Source of the DNA: Epiperipatus broadwayi
Taxonomy: Eukaryota; Onychophora; Udeonychophora; Euonychophora; Peripatidae
Direction: 5' to 3'
Assembly (NCBI GenBank): GCA_028023455.1
Contig: JAQFVV010000278.1
Span: 904,554-968,553 of the forward strand
Length of the DNA stretch: 64,000 nt
The translations under genes and the position numbers were made by a program. The notes below the pieces were generated by a model, which saw only the letters and a list, made by a program, of their open reading frames with translations, was not told the origin of the DNA and did not search any database. Below are positions 1 to 13,715 of the stretch, piece by piece (within the stretch, counting starts at the first letter, position 1; every line of letters begins with the position of its first letter).

Positions 1-175
1 ATTATTGATATTGTGATATCTTTAGAAATCGAATTATAGAAATATGTTTCATTTAATCCAATAATATATCATAATATTTGTTCTGTGGACTACTCAGGTA
101 TGATCATATTTATATTTGAATCTTTTCTACCTTTATTAAGTTACTATGGATCTATGAACTAATTTATTAAGTTAC

Positions 176-246
176 AATATATATATATATATATATATAT
201 ATTGTAATATATATAAGATATTCATATATATATATATATATATATA
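176..246. repeat. (AT)n microsatellite, two blocks
   Basis: Two blocks of alternating AT are separated by a short interruption containing TTGTAATATATATAAGATATTC. Nothing else is seen in them. Confidence 0.9.
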
Positions 247-344
247 AGCCTATTCATTCAATGTATACTGAATGTGGCTTGTATATGTAAATAGAGACAT
301 TTGAACAATAGGATAATTCTGTTTATATTTATTTTCCACCCCAT

Positions 345-425
345 CTCAAACAACTGGCACATGTGACCACATACATGCAAAAAAGATATATGATCCCCAA
401 TATTCTTAGTATTTTATTATATATT
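345..425 (-). repeat. Partial copy of hammerhead repeat family D
   Basis: This short segment reads ACATGTGACCACATACATG, then a run close to AAAGATATATGATCCCC. It matches the part of family D that lies downstream of the ribozyme (compare 25840-25880, 59295-59335 and the reverse of 61590-61620). The ribozyme core itself is absent. Identity rests on about 50 aligned bases read by eye, so the call is moderate. Confidence 0.45.
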
Positions 426-468
426 TCATATCCTTATTTAAATCACTGGGAAATTCAATAATCATAGT

Positions 469-630
469 TAAAGCAGGCAAAACTCACTATACATATAGCC
501 ACACACAGCAATCTAGAGTAATCAATGGGTGCCATAAGGCTAGTGATTTATGCACTAGCCTTATGGCATCTGTTGATTAATATAGCTTGCTATGTGTGGC
601 AATACATATAGTGAGTTTTGCCTGTTTTAA
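469..630. repeat. Family C foldback, ribozyme-less mini copy
   Basis: This is a near-perfect inverted repeat of about 75 bp per arm around a short loop near 550. Each outer end reads TTTTGCCTG(T/C)TTTA or its complement. The arms carry the family C tail, a variant of GGCAAAACTCTCTCCATACAG, followed by AGTAATCAATGG. The right side continues into the family C end module GGTCATGTGATGTTTATTGG (659-678). Only the tail region is present, in both orientations. It therefore looks like a head-to-head pair truncated before the hammerhead core found in longer copies. Confidence 0.7.
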
Positions 631-1587
631 CAACAGTTATACACAAGCATAAGAGGTGTGGTCATGTGATGTTTATTGGCTTAAATTCAATAATTGTAGT
701 AAATGGAAAGAATACTTTATTTTATTCTTTAATTTTATACTATATACGTTTACATAACTTTTCGTCACATTTAATAATAACATATTTATATTAATGATAG
801 ACCTATACATTTTTTTCTTATTGCTAAATCAATTTTCTTCTGAATACCATAATGTTATATTATACTTTTAAGATTTTTATTCAGTTTTATAGTTTTACTT
901 GCCAGTTCAGTTATATTTTCTTATTATTAACTCCTTTTTATTTCATTTTACAAAATTCTAAGTATTCAATTCTACTTAATAGATCACTTTTAAAAATTTT
1001 CATATTCTTTTTCATATCATACATTGTCTTGCCTTAATAGAAAATTTATTGATAGGTTGCTATTTTTTTTACTATCTATTTTTCTTGTAATGTTAATAGA
1101 AATAAATTATTTTCATTATAATTTAAATCAAATCTGAATCCTTTTTAACATTTGTTAATATTTTAAGCTGATTTGTAAGTTCTATTTCAATTCTTTGAAG
1201 TGTTTCTGAAAGATATATCAATTAATAGTATTGTTTTTAACTCATTTTTCTTTCCTGTTTTGTATTAACCTGCATCTTACATCTGATTTGTTGAATGATT
1301 TTTTGGAAGATAATCAAAATATACTTTCTATATACTCAAAGTATCATTGCCATCACATAAAAGAGTAAAATTGCTGTATTTAATAAAATTTATGACACTG
1401 TGTCTCAGGTCTGTACATTGTTTTAATTACATCAAAACAAAATCTATATTGTTTATTATCAGTTTATATATCTTCTTTTCAATTTTAATTCACCAATCAT
1501 TTTTAAGTCTTCTTATCACTCATTGTACTTCTGCCTTCATAACTTTGCATTTATTATAAAGTTCCCCATTTAATCTGTTATTTTTAC
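631..1587. other. AT-rich spacer, no gene seen
   Basis: The stretch is T-rich with short open frames only (for example 852-1037 and 1347-1559). Their composition is that of random AT-rich DNA: rich in F, I, L and S, with no motif. Apart from the end of the family C tail near 660-690, I see no repeat or RNA gene. Confidence 0.6.
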
Positions 1588-1691
1588 ACACAAGCAAATC
1601 TCCCCATACAGTGGTAGCATTCATTGCAGTCCAGAATAATCAATGGATGCAGAAAAATTTGTGCATAAAATTCCTATATAGTGTCTACTCA

Positions 1692-1755
1692 TTCAATATC
1701 CCCAGACTAGTTTCTAGCTTGTGGCTTTCATCAATGAGAAGCATTAGATCTGAGA
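1692..1755 (-). ncRNA. Degraded hammerhead ribozyme, family C
   Basis: On the minus strand the core reads TTGATGA (1728-1734; canonical CTGANGA with C3 changed), a small stem II, then GAAAC and the palindromic stem III ACTAGT ending in the cleavage triplet GTC (1705-1707). Stem I can form with the sequence after GTC, which starts TGGGGATATT. The altered first core base predicts weak or no activity. Ribozyme identity is inferred by comparison with the better copy at 12151-12208. Confidence 0.55.
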
Positions 1756-2009
1756 GTACTGCACCTAGATCTTAAGATCTACTGTAACCCTCCAGTGGCC
1801 ATCTTTTAACTTTTTACAAAGACAATATAAAGTATATATGCTGAACTGAGTTCAGATCTATGTGACTATATAAGCTAATGAGCTGATCTTAAAAATGTTA
1901 TTGTGTTTTCATTTTGTATTCAAAGCTTTATATTTGGCTAAAAAGGTCAAATATGGCTGCAGAATAGTTGCATTAGGTCCTAAGATCTATGTGCAGTGCC
2001 CTCAGATTC

Positions 2010-2075
2010 AAAGCTTGTCATTGATGAAAGCTACAAGGTAGAAACTGATCTGGAGATATTGGTTGAGTGGGCACT
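2010..2075 (+). ncRNA. Decayed hammerhead ribozyme, family C
   Basis: This is the plus-strand mate of the 1692-1755 motif. The core TTGATGA lies at 2021-2027 and GAAAC at 2041-2045, but the cleavage region is TGATC instead of TAGTC and stem II is mismatched. It is probably inactive. It is listed because the pair shows the inverted layout. Confidence 0.4.
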
Positions 2076-2224
2076 AGATAGGGATTATATGCACAAATCT
2101 TCCTGCACCCATTGATTATTCTTTCTTGCACTGAGTGGTGCTATTGGATGGAGAGTTTTTTCTCTGGCTATTCAACTTGTGTAAAAATGAAGAATGGTGA
2201 TCATGTGATATTTGATGGTTTAAT

Positions 2225-3293
2225 CATTATTCATCTAATCAAAAATGTCACTGCTTTTTTATAAAATTATAAATAAGATCATTGTTAAAAAAGCAGTCAT
2301 TATTCTTGTTTTTAGTAAATCCAATAACAGTTTTAATTGTATTTATAGCATGCTCTTTAATAAAATTCTATGTTTCAGCAATAGTACTGTCCTGAGAATT
2401 CTAATTGGTAATTGAATATCTATTAAAATTTAGTACATATAGAAGATTTTTTTAAGGAATGAACTTCAATTTTTATGGGAATATAATTGAGATACTTTGT
2501 ATTTTTAATACATCATTTTAATCTTCTAACATAATAATATTTGATCCTTTCAACAGTTTGAATATTTAAGTGCTCACATATTAACTTCTCTTGTATTCTG
2601 ATTCTTAAGTATAATATAATATATTAAATGTCATTATTTTAAGTGTAGATGCATCCATGTTATGTAGCAGCAGTTTGTTTACTTAAAGAGTTTTTGTGAT
2701 AGTCAATTCATATGTTGTGCGAAAATTAAATAATAAAAAATAATATTTGGATTCACAATACAAATACCATTATTCTCAATAACTTTTGACCAATTCACTA
2801 TTTGAACTAACATGTGCATTAAAGTATCTCAAAAATATTTTGATTTTCTAATAGTATTGCTAGCTTTTTTCTCTCTGACTTCTTTGATTCTAATGTTTGT
2901 GCATAAGCACTAATAATTTGAGCATTAATACTTCTATGCAGATAAGTGTTAATACCGATAGCCTCACTTTAATATAAATTGGAATTCCAACAATGGAAGA
3001 TACAATTCACAGTATCCCAATGACATTCTGCTTTTACTGAATCATTTGTTTTCCAAAATACTTGTATCCATCTATATTTTCTATTAAACTTCCTACCTCT
3101 GGGAAATGAGTTTCACTAAGAACAGCTATATTGGTTTTAAATCTAGGCATCTCATTAGACACCAATACAATCCTACTATGGTCTTCAATAATTTTTATTA
3201 AGTAAATTTTAAACATTCCATTTAACTATCTTTAAAAAAATATTTATATTACTTTTACTACTATCACCATTTCCTGATTTGTAACTACTATTT
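2225..3293. other. AT-rich spacer, no gene seen
   Basis: There are no open frames with recognisable motifs and no obvious repeat. Near 2870-2960 the sequence is slightly less AT-rich, but I recognise nothing in it. Confidence 0.5.
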
Positions 3294-3326
3294 ATGTTGT
3301 TATTGTTTTTGTTGTTATTGTTGTTG

Positions 3327-3381
<55 letters not shown>
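3294..3381. repeat. (TTA/TTG)n trinucleotide microsatellite
   Basis: Perfect TTA repeats (about 3331-3381) are preceded by TTG-rich imperfect units. Poly-leucine and poly-asparagine open frames here are artefacts of the repeat. Confidence 0.9.
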
Positions 3382-3382
<1 letters not shown>

Positions 3383-5758
3383 TAGCACTGCAATTATGAT
3401 TTCACAAGATATGACTATCAAATCAGACTATTTTTATGCTACATTTTCAAACCCTCTACCACCACAGATAAAACCCTAAATAGGATTGCCTGAACATACA
3501 ATCTTTGCCATCTGAAATAATCATTCCAGTTCCAAATTGACTGACTCATTAGTGATAGTTTTGATTAGATCAGAGGTCACAACTTAAGGTTTTCACTTTG
3601 CTAAGCCCATCCTTATCAAGCTTTTTAATAACTGAGTTGAGCTTAAAAAAAGCAATGAGGAATTTGAGTTTAAAAATGAAAGTATTGTTGTACTAACAGC
3701 CAATCTCATTGACTTAGTTATAATCAGATATCTGATGACATAAAAGATTCTACAATAATTTAAGTGAATAAATAAAAAAAAAGAAAATAGAAAAGATTTT
3801 ATATCAAAATCAATATCTCATTTTTGATGAATCAACATCCTATCCTGCAAAACAATAGGAGCTCTTTCTCAATCACCATATATTTGTTATTTATCATTGG
3901 TCTTAATATCTATATTCCATTTTATTATCTGACAGCTGACTGGCTTTTCAATAGCCTGAGTACAGCACCCAACTCGATACACATACAAATATGATTATAT
4001 ATTAAACAAAACAACTTAGATGTTATTGTATTTGATAATATCATCTATCTGATATCAATATACTCGTGAACTAGTTTCTAATCTATAATTAAGTAAATGG
4101 TTATTACAGGATATTGATAAATACATGCTCAGGCATATTTTCTGCTGCTGACATTTTTAGCACAGGTTTGTCTATGTAGTCTAGATATCTAGAAACATTT
4201 TCTTTCTATAATTGATTAATTACACTCATAGATATGGTTCATAGATAGACCAGTGTGAATTAGATTCTTTGTCCCAAAATGTTATCTGATCACTACCGAA
4301 TTGCTTGTTGAACGATGAAATTTTGAATACTGTTTCATCTTTCTTTTTACTTTTTAATCGTTGAAATGACGTATTGTCTGTAGAATATAATTGTTATGCA
4401 CATAAATATTTGTTTGTTTCCATTTTAAAATATCAACAAGTACTTAGTAAGTCTAGCCTTGTCTATACATAAAAAAAAGCTATGCTATATATTATTCAAA
4501 CCTATGTTGTAATCTATCTGTTTCCCAAATAAAATCCAACTTATAGAAAAGAAAAATTATCACGAATATTTTTTTAGATGCACTATAGTTATAACATACA
4601 CGGAATTTTGTAATTTGACTTTAGGAATTTAATCATTTTTCAATTTAATAATGGTTTAATTATTCGCAAATTCAATCATAGCCATAAATGTAAAAGTAAT
4701 TAAAGTTTAAGCCTAGTTTATATGAACAAATTATATTATAAAGCTTAAATGTGCTTAATAAACGTCAAGCTTTTCAAAGATATAAAAAAGAGTAGTTGAG
4801 GGAAAAAGCAATAAGTAATTTTTACATAGTAATAAACAGTCTAAAAAATATTCTGAGAGAGAAATGACTTGGGAAGGTGAGAATGTTGGGAATTCTAGTA
4901 GTAATTCTGCTGTCATGATAGAGAATAACAGAATTTCTTAAAAAGAAACTTCAAAACTTTTAAAAGCAATTACTGAAAAGAAAAGCTGTCACGTAATTAA
5001 GCTAGGTGGGAAAATAATAAATGGATGAGGTATTTAAAAATTTATTTTATACAAGTATTTAAAATATCAAATATATTATATATAAATTCATATCAGATAT
5101 TTAATTTTATAATTTATGAAAGAACTTGATAGCAGATGACGAAGAAGTAGGCGGAGAGTTACAGCGTTTAATGTTTAATAGCCTACATAAACAAAATATT
5201 TATATTCGTCAAATTATTTCCAGCATCAAAAATCTGTGTTTTAATAAAACAATATGAATTTGAATTTGTAAACTTATTTTATGTGATCCCAAATTTTTAT
5301 ATTTGACGTGGTTTTTCCCATATTATTTTATCTCCATTTTTATTCTATGCTGTTTTATCCTTTCTCTTCTATCTCTTATTATATGTTACATATAAACTTT
5401 GGATTGTTTTTTTTTTTTAATTTATCTTTCTCATCACGATCTTAATTGCGCACTTTTCAAAACAGGATGTATATTGTTTTGCATTAGGCCTACATAGTCA
5501 GACTACCATTTTTTGTAACAAGATATAAACAAGAAATGGAAGTTATGACAATTCCGTATCATTTTTTTCATTCATATCACCATTTTATATGATGATATAA
5601 AAAGTTAAGTGTTGAATATTATAGTTTTTATAATTTAGAAATAATTTTGGATACTCCATATAGTACCAGCATTTTATTACGATTCTGGAATAAATTGATT
5701 TCACCACAAGATTAAATCATTACACTTCAATGCTTAATGATGATACAATATAATAGAC
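3382..5758. other. AT-rich spacer, no gene seen
   Basis: There is no frame above about 60 codons with a motif and no clear repeat. A few CpG-containing short stretches (4300-4370, 5130-5170) are unremarkable. Confidence 0.5.
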
Positions 5759-5943
5759 CAGTGGCTCTCAACCCTCCTAATGCCACAACACTTAATACAT
5801 TTCCTTATGTTGTGATGACTTCCAATCTTTAATTTTGCTACTGTTGTGAATCAAAAATGTGTTTTCCAATGGTCTTAGGTGACCCCTGTGAAAAGGTTGT
5901 TTGACTCTCAAAGGAGTCATGATCCACTTGTTGAGAACCACTG
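5759..5943. mobile_element. Non-autonomous hAT transposon, SPIN (Space Invaders) type
   Basis: This is a 185-bp element. Its left end is CAGTGGCTCTCAAC and its right end, reverse-complemented, is CAGTGGTTCTCAAC. It is flanked by an 8-bp direct repeat with one mismatch: TAATAGAC at 5751-5758 and TAATAGGC at 5944-5951. An 8-bp target duplication is typical of hAT elements. The right half contains AATGGTCTTAGGTGACCCC and AAAGGAGTCATGATCCAC. I recognise these as the 3' part of SPIN hAT elements with CpG sites changed to TpG or CpA. There is no transposase, so it is a short internally deleted copy. The family assignment is from memory of SPIN termini and should be confirmed by alignment. Confidence 0.8.
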
Positions 5944-5951
5944 TAATAGGC

Positions 5952-7881
<1,930 letters not shown>

Positions 7882-8191
7882 CAACCCTGTGCTTTTATCA
7901 TGGTAATATTTAACTATCTTATTTAAAGTTTTGTTTAAAAAAATGAAAAAAATTATCTGGATATAATTTATTGTAATGTAAAAATATTAATAAGCTAAAC
8001 TATACAAGTGATGCCTAATTAATAATTTAGGTAGATAGTGGGAAAATTATAATTACCTATAATAAAATAGCAGTAGCATAAATATTAATTGTAATATGTA
8101 ACTTTAAGATTTAATATAAATAAATATTTATATAAGATTAGAACAGGTGAGAGTTAGAACTTAGCTCATATTCAGTTAAAAAATTTAAAGC

Positions 8192-8297
8192 TGTCAAGCA
8201 TTGGTGGTCAAGTGGTCAGCACAGTTGCCTTACAAGCAGTTTTTCCGGGTTTGTGGTTCTCTTCCCAGATGATGCTTTGACACATGAGAAAAAAAAA
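8192..8297 (+). mobile_element. tRNA-Gly-derived SINE (copy 1)
   Basis: The copy begins TGTCAAGCATTGGTGGTCAA, which is an extended acceptor strand followed by an A-box-like region. It passes through an anticodon arm with GCCTTACAAGC and a damaged B box (GGTTCTCTTCC). It closes with GATGCTTTGACACATG and an A-rich tail. The 5' TGTCAAGC and 3' GCTTTGACA strands can pair beyond the normal acceptor stem. See copy 7 (58802-58900) for the best-preserved tRNA-Gly anticodon arm. Confidence 0.75.
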
Positions 8298-11200
8298 TTA
8301 AAGCTAGTTAAAGTAAAATGTTTTAAGGTAATTCCATAGGCTTTATTTTAATGTTTAGATACAATGTAAAGCTTATTAAATCTAATCTTTGTTTTAAAAA
8401 CTATTGATTTATTAATAAGTCTATTAATAATAAAATCTTAGTATTAAATTAATTATAAGTTTTTCACTTATTTGTTTAATTAATGCTACTATAAGAACTA
8501 AAAACAGTACAGTTATTTTATTAAAAAATATTCAAAATTAATTATTAGCTCTTAGATTAACTATTAGACAAATTAAATTGAAAAAGTAGAGAGTAATTTC
8601 TAGTGTGTTTGTTGGTTGAAATTCGTGCAAGTCAGTTTTAAAATGCTATTTTCTGAAATTAAATTTAGTTTAAATCCATTTATTTACAAATATTTTATAA
8701 TCAGATTATTATTAAAAAAAATAATAATTTTCAGAAGTAATATTATAACATTGTTATCTCATTATTTTAATTGATTTTAAATAAGTTTAAAGGGATATTT
8801 AAATGTTATTTGAAATTTTTATTGATAGTTACATGAAATTTGAAATAGATCATCATAAGAAAATTTTACTTATTTTCTAATTGTGGTGTAGGAAATTAAT
8901 ACTAGGTGTCATAAAACAAAGGTATGGCTAACCAACTGCCCCGTCAAAATATTGAAACTATAAATATCTAATATTGATTTCAAAAAGGTTCTTTTTATTC
9001 GACTTATTCAAACAACATCGAAGCTGGATCTTTATTTTACATTTTTCAAACTTAAAGTATTAATTCTTTTATAATTTTTTTTGTTAAACAATAATGTTTT
9101 TATAAAAAGTTAAAGGTATTGAGTTATATACTTAACCTGGTTGGGAGAATTTTAAAAGCTCGAAAATATGCTAAATGAAAGTCTATTTATTAATTGTTAT
9201 AAAATGTGCAAAAAACATATACTCAGAAAAGAGAAAATTGACGTAATATTTTTCCGTATTAAAAACTTTTGAATGAACTTTCAACTTACCATTGATAACT
9301 TTTGAGAATTTATTTTAATATTGACAAGAAGATTAAAAAAAAAACAACTTTAAACCATTTATTAATTAAATCTGAAACTGATGTCAATCTCGTTTAAAAT
9401 GAAAAAAAACTAACTCTCGCTCATTATGAGAATGATAATTTTAATATAATCCAGAAAATCATTTTTGTTCTCTTCCTAGTCTCATTTAGTATACTAACTT
9501 CAATAATGACTTAAATATAGAAAAAGAACTTCACTAATTAAAAACTTTGAGATAATAATTATTATTATTTATTTATTTTTAATTTATTTCTGATGATTAA
9601 TAATTACATGCATTGCAATTAAAATGTGAAAAGTATTAATTTAAAGGAAGAAAATTAATACAGAAAATTCTTAACTTCGAATGTATTACCACAAGTTAAA
9701 GGCTGTTTGTAGTTATTCATTTTTAAAGAAAGAGTGATTTACTTGTTATTGCTTTAGCATTCATCTTCAAATTAATAAACTAATAACTATATAGAATAAT
9801 TTGAGATGCTGTTGTAAAATAAGGCAAACTTTATCTTCGTAATATATCTACGGAAGTTTAAAAAAATTATATATATATTATTGTAAAATAAAATAAAAAC
9901 CGATCATAGATATTTCTATATCAAGATAATTATTACACATAAGTTTATGTCTTGTTTTCTTATATTCAAGAGATAAATTAAACTAATATTCTTTAGTAAA
10001 TCTTTCATACAAAACATCAAAAAAGTCTAAACCTAATGCAGAATATCTTAGTGCTACATAACAATTTTTAGATAGGTAAAATATTTTCCAAACAGAGAGG
10101 CCTTATAAACTTACTTAATATTATTTTCTATTATGATTTTTCTAAGCAATAAATTTTAAGATAAATTTATCTTTCTATTTTTTTTTATACATAACATGAT
10201 GCAAATACTCTTTTTAAATATAAAAAACTTCTGTCTATTGGCCAAAATTGTTTTTAATGCAAGGGAATTTGGATGCTGCAAAAGTCAAAAACAAATAAGA
10301 GTTTTCATAAGGTGTATGTGCAAAATACTTGGAAGATAGTCATGCCACATAAGAACATTCACAAATGGAAATGTGTAGTTTAAACTTGATCAGTGATATG
10401 AAGACATTTTTTTTTTGCTATTTCAAATTGGACAACATTTAATGTTCTCCAAAATTATACTGGTGGGCATAAAATTTTATTTTTCAAGACCTTTCTAACA
10501 TTTTAAGGCATATTATGCAAAGATGTTGATTTATGTCCTATAACATATATAAATTATTAAATATATATTTATCTTTGGAAATTATTGCACCAAAGAATTT
10601 AAATTACAAAAGGAATTGAAATTAAAACCTAAATGTTATTTTTAAAAGAAAATGTGATAATATATTCTCCAATTTGCATTGCAAATCTTACTACTGTTGC
10701 CCAATATGTTTTCTGTTTTTGTACATAAATGGATGTAATCATATGTGGTACATATGGATTCTAGTTATTTTCAATTGTGATCAGACTTCTTGTGATTATA
10801 TATAGTTTATTCTAAGAGCTGTTTTATGTACACTAATCAACAATTATCTTTTGTATGCTTGAGAAATCAGTGGATATCATACAATACATATATTTAGAAT
10901 AGTGTAATCTTGAATTAATATGAATAAGGGGAGTTGTTGGTATGGTTACTCATAGTTAATAATTCATAATGTAATTAATATATAACTTAAAGTTTTAAAT
11001 AAGGAAACCTCTTTTATACATCTTACAAACATTATATTTTTTAAAGATTTTTACTTAAAATAAATACTTTTTAAATAATTTAATTATGCAATTTGGAAAC
11101 AGAAATGAAATTTATATTTAAGTTAAAAGAATTAATCCACATTACAGGAAGATAACCAACAGAGAAATTCAATTTGGAACTAAAAAGAAACAACTCTTTT

Positions 11201-11838
11201 CTATGAATATCAGACATAAAAAAAGAAAACAGAAGGTTGTTTTCAAATTGAGAGAAGCTTTGTTGAATTTTAACAATAACAATATACATCTGTTAATATA
11301 AGAAGATAAATAAATTTTAAAATACATTATCCACATTTTATTTATTTCCAAAATAGCCTTCATTTTTAAAGTTTGAACACATGCTAGTATAGATATGGGT
11401 ATATCTATTTATATAAAGGACTTGTATTTGTTTATATATTTAAAGCTTTGGGCTAAGATGCTTAAGACTGGCTTATATATATATATAAGTTAAGTTTAGA
11501 AAAGGTTGGTATCAACCTTTTCTATCAAAATCTATGTCTCGTGTCTAAGCTTGATTATTTATTAGATATCTGTTTAAAATCTGATTGGCTTTCTCTGTTA
11601 TGATTGTGCATGTGAGAAAGGCTAGCATACTTTCAATATATTATAAAGGACTTGTGGTGGAATGATAGTGTATCTCATACTATGTAAATGATATGAGTTT
11701 GAATACAGGCCAAGTAAATTGAAAAGTTTTTAACAAGCTGTAGATTTTTATTTTAATTAAATGACTATTAGCAAATTATGAAATATTGGTTGATAAGTGG
11801 ATATCTTGTTACTCTTAGCTAGGAGGTAAAACAAGAAT
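8298..11838. other. AT-rich spacer with one small hairpin
   Basis: No coding or RNA gene is supported. At 11498-11523 there is a perfect 11-bp hairpin (AGAAAAGGTTG with its complement) around the loop GTAT. Short frames at 11080-11363 are composition artefacts. Confidence 0.5.
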
Positions 11839-12312
11839 AGAAAACTACTAAACATCTCATGATCACTATTTCTTATGCTAGCACATAACTGTTATTAAAA
11901 CACTCAAAACTCTCTCCATACAGTAGTCCCACTCAGTGCCAACCAGAGTAATAAATGGATGCCAGAAAGCTTGTGCATAAAATCCTTATATAGTGCCTAC
12001 TCATCCAATATTCTCAGACTAGTTTCATATGACTATATAAACTATTGAGCTTAGATTGAAAATATTATTGTGTTTTCAATTTTATTCTCATGGTTTTGTA
12101 GTTAAGTAGAGATAAAAGGTGGCTTCTGGAGAGTTGCATTAGATCCTAAGATCTAAAATCCTCACTGATGAAGACCACAAGCCAGAAACTAGTCTGGGGA
12201 TATTGGATGAGTAGGCACTAGATAGGGATTTTATGCACAAGCCTTCTGGGATCCATTGATTACTCTGGTTGGCACTACCGTATGGAGAGAGTTTTGCCTG
12301 TTTTAAAAATAG
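11839..12312. repeat. Hammerhead repeat family C, head-to-head pair
   Basis: The left arm (minus sense, 11839 to about 12031) starts with the family end module (ACTAAACATCTCATGATCAC). It then carries AAAACTCTCTCCATACAGTAG-like sequence and GTGCATAAAATCC, and is cut off inside the ribozyme just after GACTAGTTTC. The right arm (plus sense, about 12120-12312) carries a fuller ribozyme and ends TTTTGCCTGTTTTAA. The unique centre includes ATATGACTATATAAAC. So both mates of a pair are here, one truncated in the hammerhead. Confidence 0.75.
12151..12208 (+). ncRNA. Type I hammerhead ribozyme, family C
   Basis: The core CTGATGA is at 12165-12171 and GAAAC at 12185-12189. The stem III palindrome ACTAGT is followed by C, giving the cleavage triplet GTC ending at 12194. 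Stem I is ATCCTCA (12158-12164) pairing with TGGGGAT (12195-12201), including one G-U pair. The related copy at 16252-16266 adds a second helix, ATCCAA with TTGGAT, across an internal loop, as in natural type I hammerheads. Stem II here (12172-12184) is imperfect: other copies have AGC/GCT and this one has GAC/GCC. The ACTAGT stem III is very short and palindromic, which fits cleavage as a dimer. Confidence 0.7.
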
Positions 12313-13639
12313 AAAACCACATTAATTCTCTCCAATCATTACTTAGAAAGTCTGATGATTTCTGTCTTCTTCTTCACCATTCTTATATGAGAAGATTTTA
12401 GAGAGGCAATTATTATGTAGTGCATTATTAAAGACTAGTGATATTTTACTTTTTATATGATTACCTATTGTGGTAAAAGTACTTAAATACATACATAGAT
12501 GTTAAAGGTTTTTCCCAATAACAGGATTGTGGAAGCCTTGTTTAATAACACATTACTGTTGACATGACTACTATCATTCAAAATTGAAATGATTATATTT
12601 TACAACTCATCTTAATGTATATTTTAAGTATTTAACTTATGTAAAATAATACATATTCACTGGCTTTGTTTAAAAGAAGAAATCAGTTTAAACTCTTATT
12701 TAAAATTCAACTTAGTAAACCTTTATTTAGATTAATATGTATAGTTATTAAGTTTGCATTGGTTTAATTAGAAGTCTGAAAATATCTATTTTTACCATGG
12801 CAACAACGTTTTCTCTGTAATTTCTAATAAAGCATATAATCTTCAAACGAATTGTGGTTATTTTAAAAGCAAAGATAAACTTTTCTGATGGAAAAACATA
12901 GGAATAACTAATCAATAAAAAGCAAAATTTAGTTAGCATTTCTAAAGTAAACAAAAACTAAAATAAACAATTATAGCATAAGATTGTGGTTAAGACCTGT
13001 AGAGGTCCCTACCTTCACATTTTCAAGTGCACATGCTTTAGGTTTATTGACTTAGTAAATATTAATTATAAGAATTGTAAGATAGAAACAAAATAAAATT
13101 ATTAGTAGTACTATTATTATTTTATAAAATAAAAATTTAGTTTCAAATTTAAAAATAAACAATTTTCATCAAACATTGTTTATATTCATGCATTTTTATA
13201 GTACACTTATCATCAAAATTTAATAATAAATGCATAAATCTTATCTCTAATTAATGCAAAAAATGAAACATCTATTTTTGTATTGTTTTGATTACTACAT
13301 ATATTATTTACTTATTAATAAATTATATATTAAGCTTATTTTTATAAAACCAATAATAAATAAATAATTTTATATGTTTTTAATAAAAAAGAATGTGTAC
13401 ATTTTATTTCAATCAATGTAACATATTAAAAGAAACATATTCATTTTATATCATTTTGATTTCTAAATGTATTTATTTTCTTACTAAATAAAGTATTGTC
13501 ATTACAAAATTTATTATTTCATGCTTTTATTTAATATACTTACTTGTTGCCATAAAATCAATAATAAATGTGAATATTTTATTTTTTATTGATTAGGTTT
13601 ATATTGGTCATTGGAATACCCTATATACCTACATCTAAA
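12313..13639. other. AT-rich spacer, no gene seen
   Basis: Only short frames such as 12748-12954 on the minus strand are present, with no motif. No repeat is recognised. Confidence 0.5.
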
Positions 13640-13715
13640 ATAGGCAAAACTCTCTCCATACAGTAGCAAGCATGGAAGATAGTGATCATGTGATGTTTTA
13701 AGGTTTAATACCTAC
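13640..13715 (+). repeat. Family C tail fragment
   Basis: The fragment contains GGCAAAACTCTCTCCATACA and then directly GATAGTGATCATGTGATGTT, the family C end module. It looks like a short tail-to-tail remnant with the ribozyme and body deleted. Confidence 0.6.

Larger units (their letters stand above)
1588..2224. repeat. Hammerhead repeat family C, head-to-head pair
   Basis: Two arms in opposite orientation flank a unique centre at about 1800-1960. The left arm (minus sense) runs from 1588 to about 1800 and the right arm (plus sense) from about 1960 to 2224. Both contain the family landmarks: ATAATCAATGGATGCAG, GTGCATAAAATTCC and a hammerhead-like region. The right end finishes with GGTGATCATGTGATATTTGA, the family end module. 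The centre holds ATGCTGAACTGAGTTCAGAT, which resembles a segment of family A. By general shape this could be called a MITE. The ribozyme core and lack of clean terminal repeats favour a retrozyme-like origin. Confidence 0.7.

Noticed and set aside
3209-3479. Poly-asparagine and poly-leucine frames
   Set aside because: They arise from a TTA/TTG microsatellite on both strands.
8192-8297. Functional tRNA genes
   Set aside because: All seven tRNA-like segments have A tails, mutated boxes or mismatched stems and repeat in the window, so they are SINEs.
12346-12356. Isolated CTGATGA boxes (for example near 3691, 9585, 12349)
   Set aside because: No stem II, GAAA or cleavage triplet follows at hammerhead spacing.
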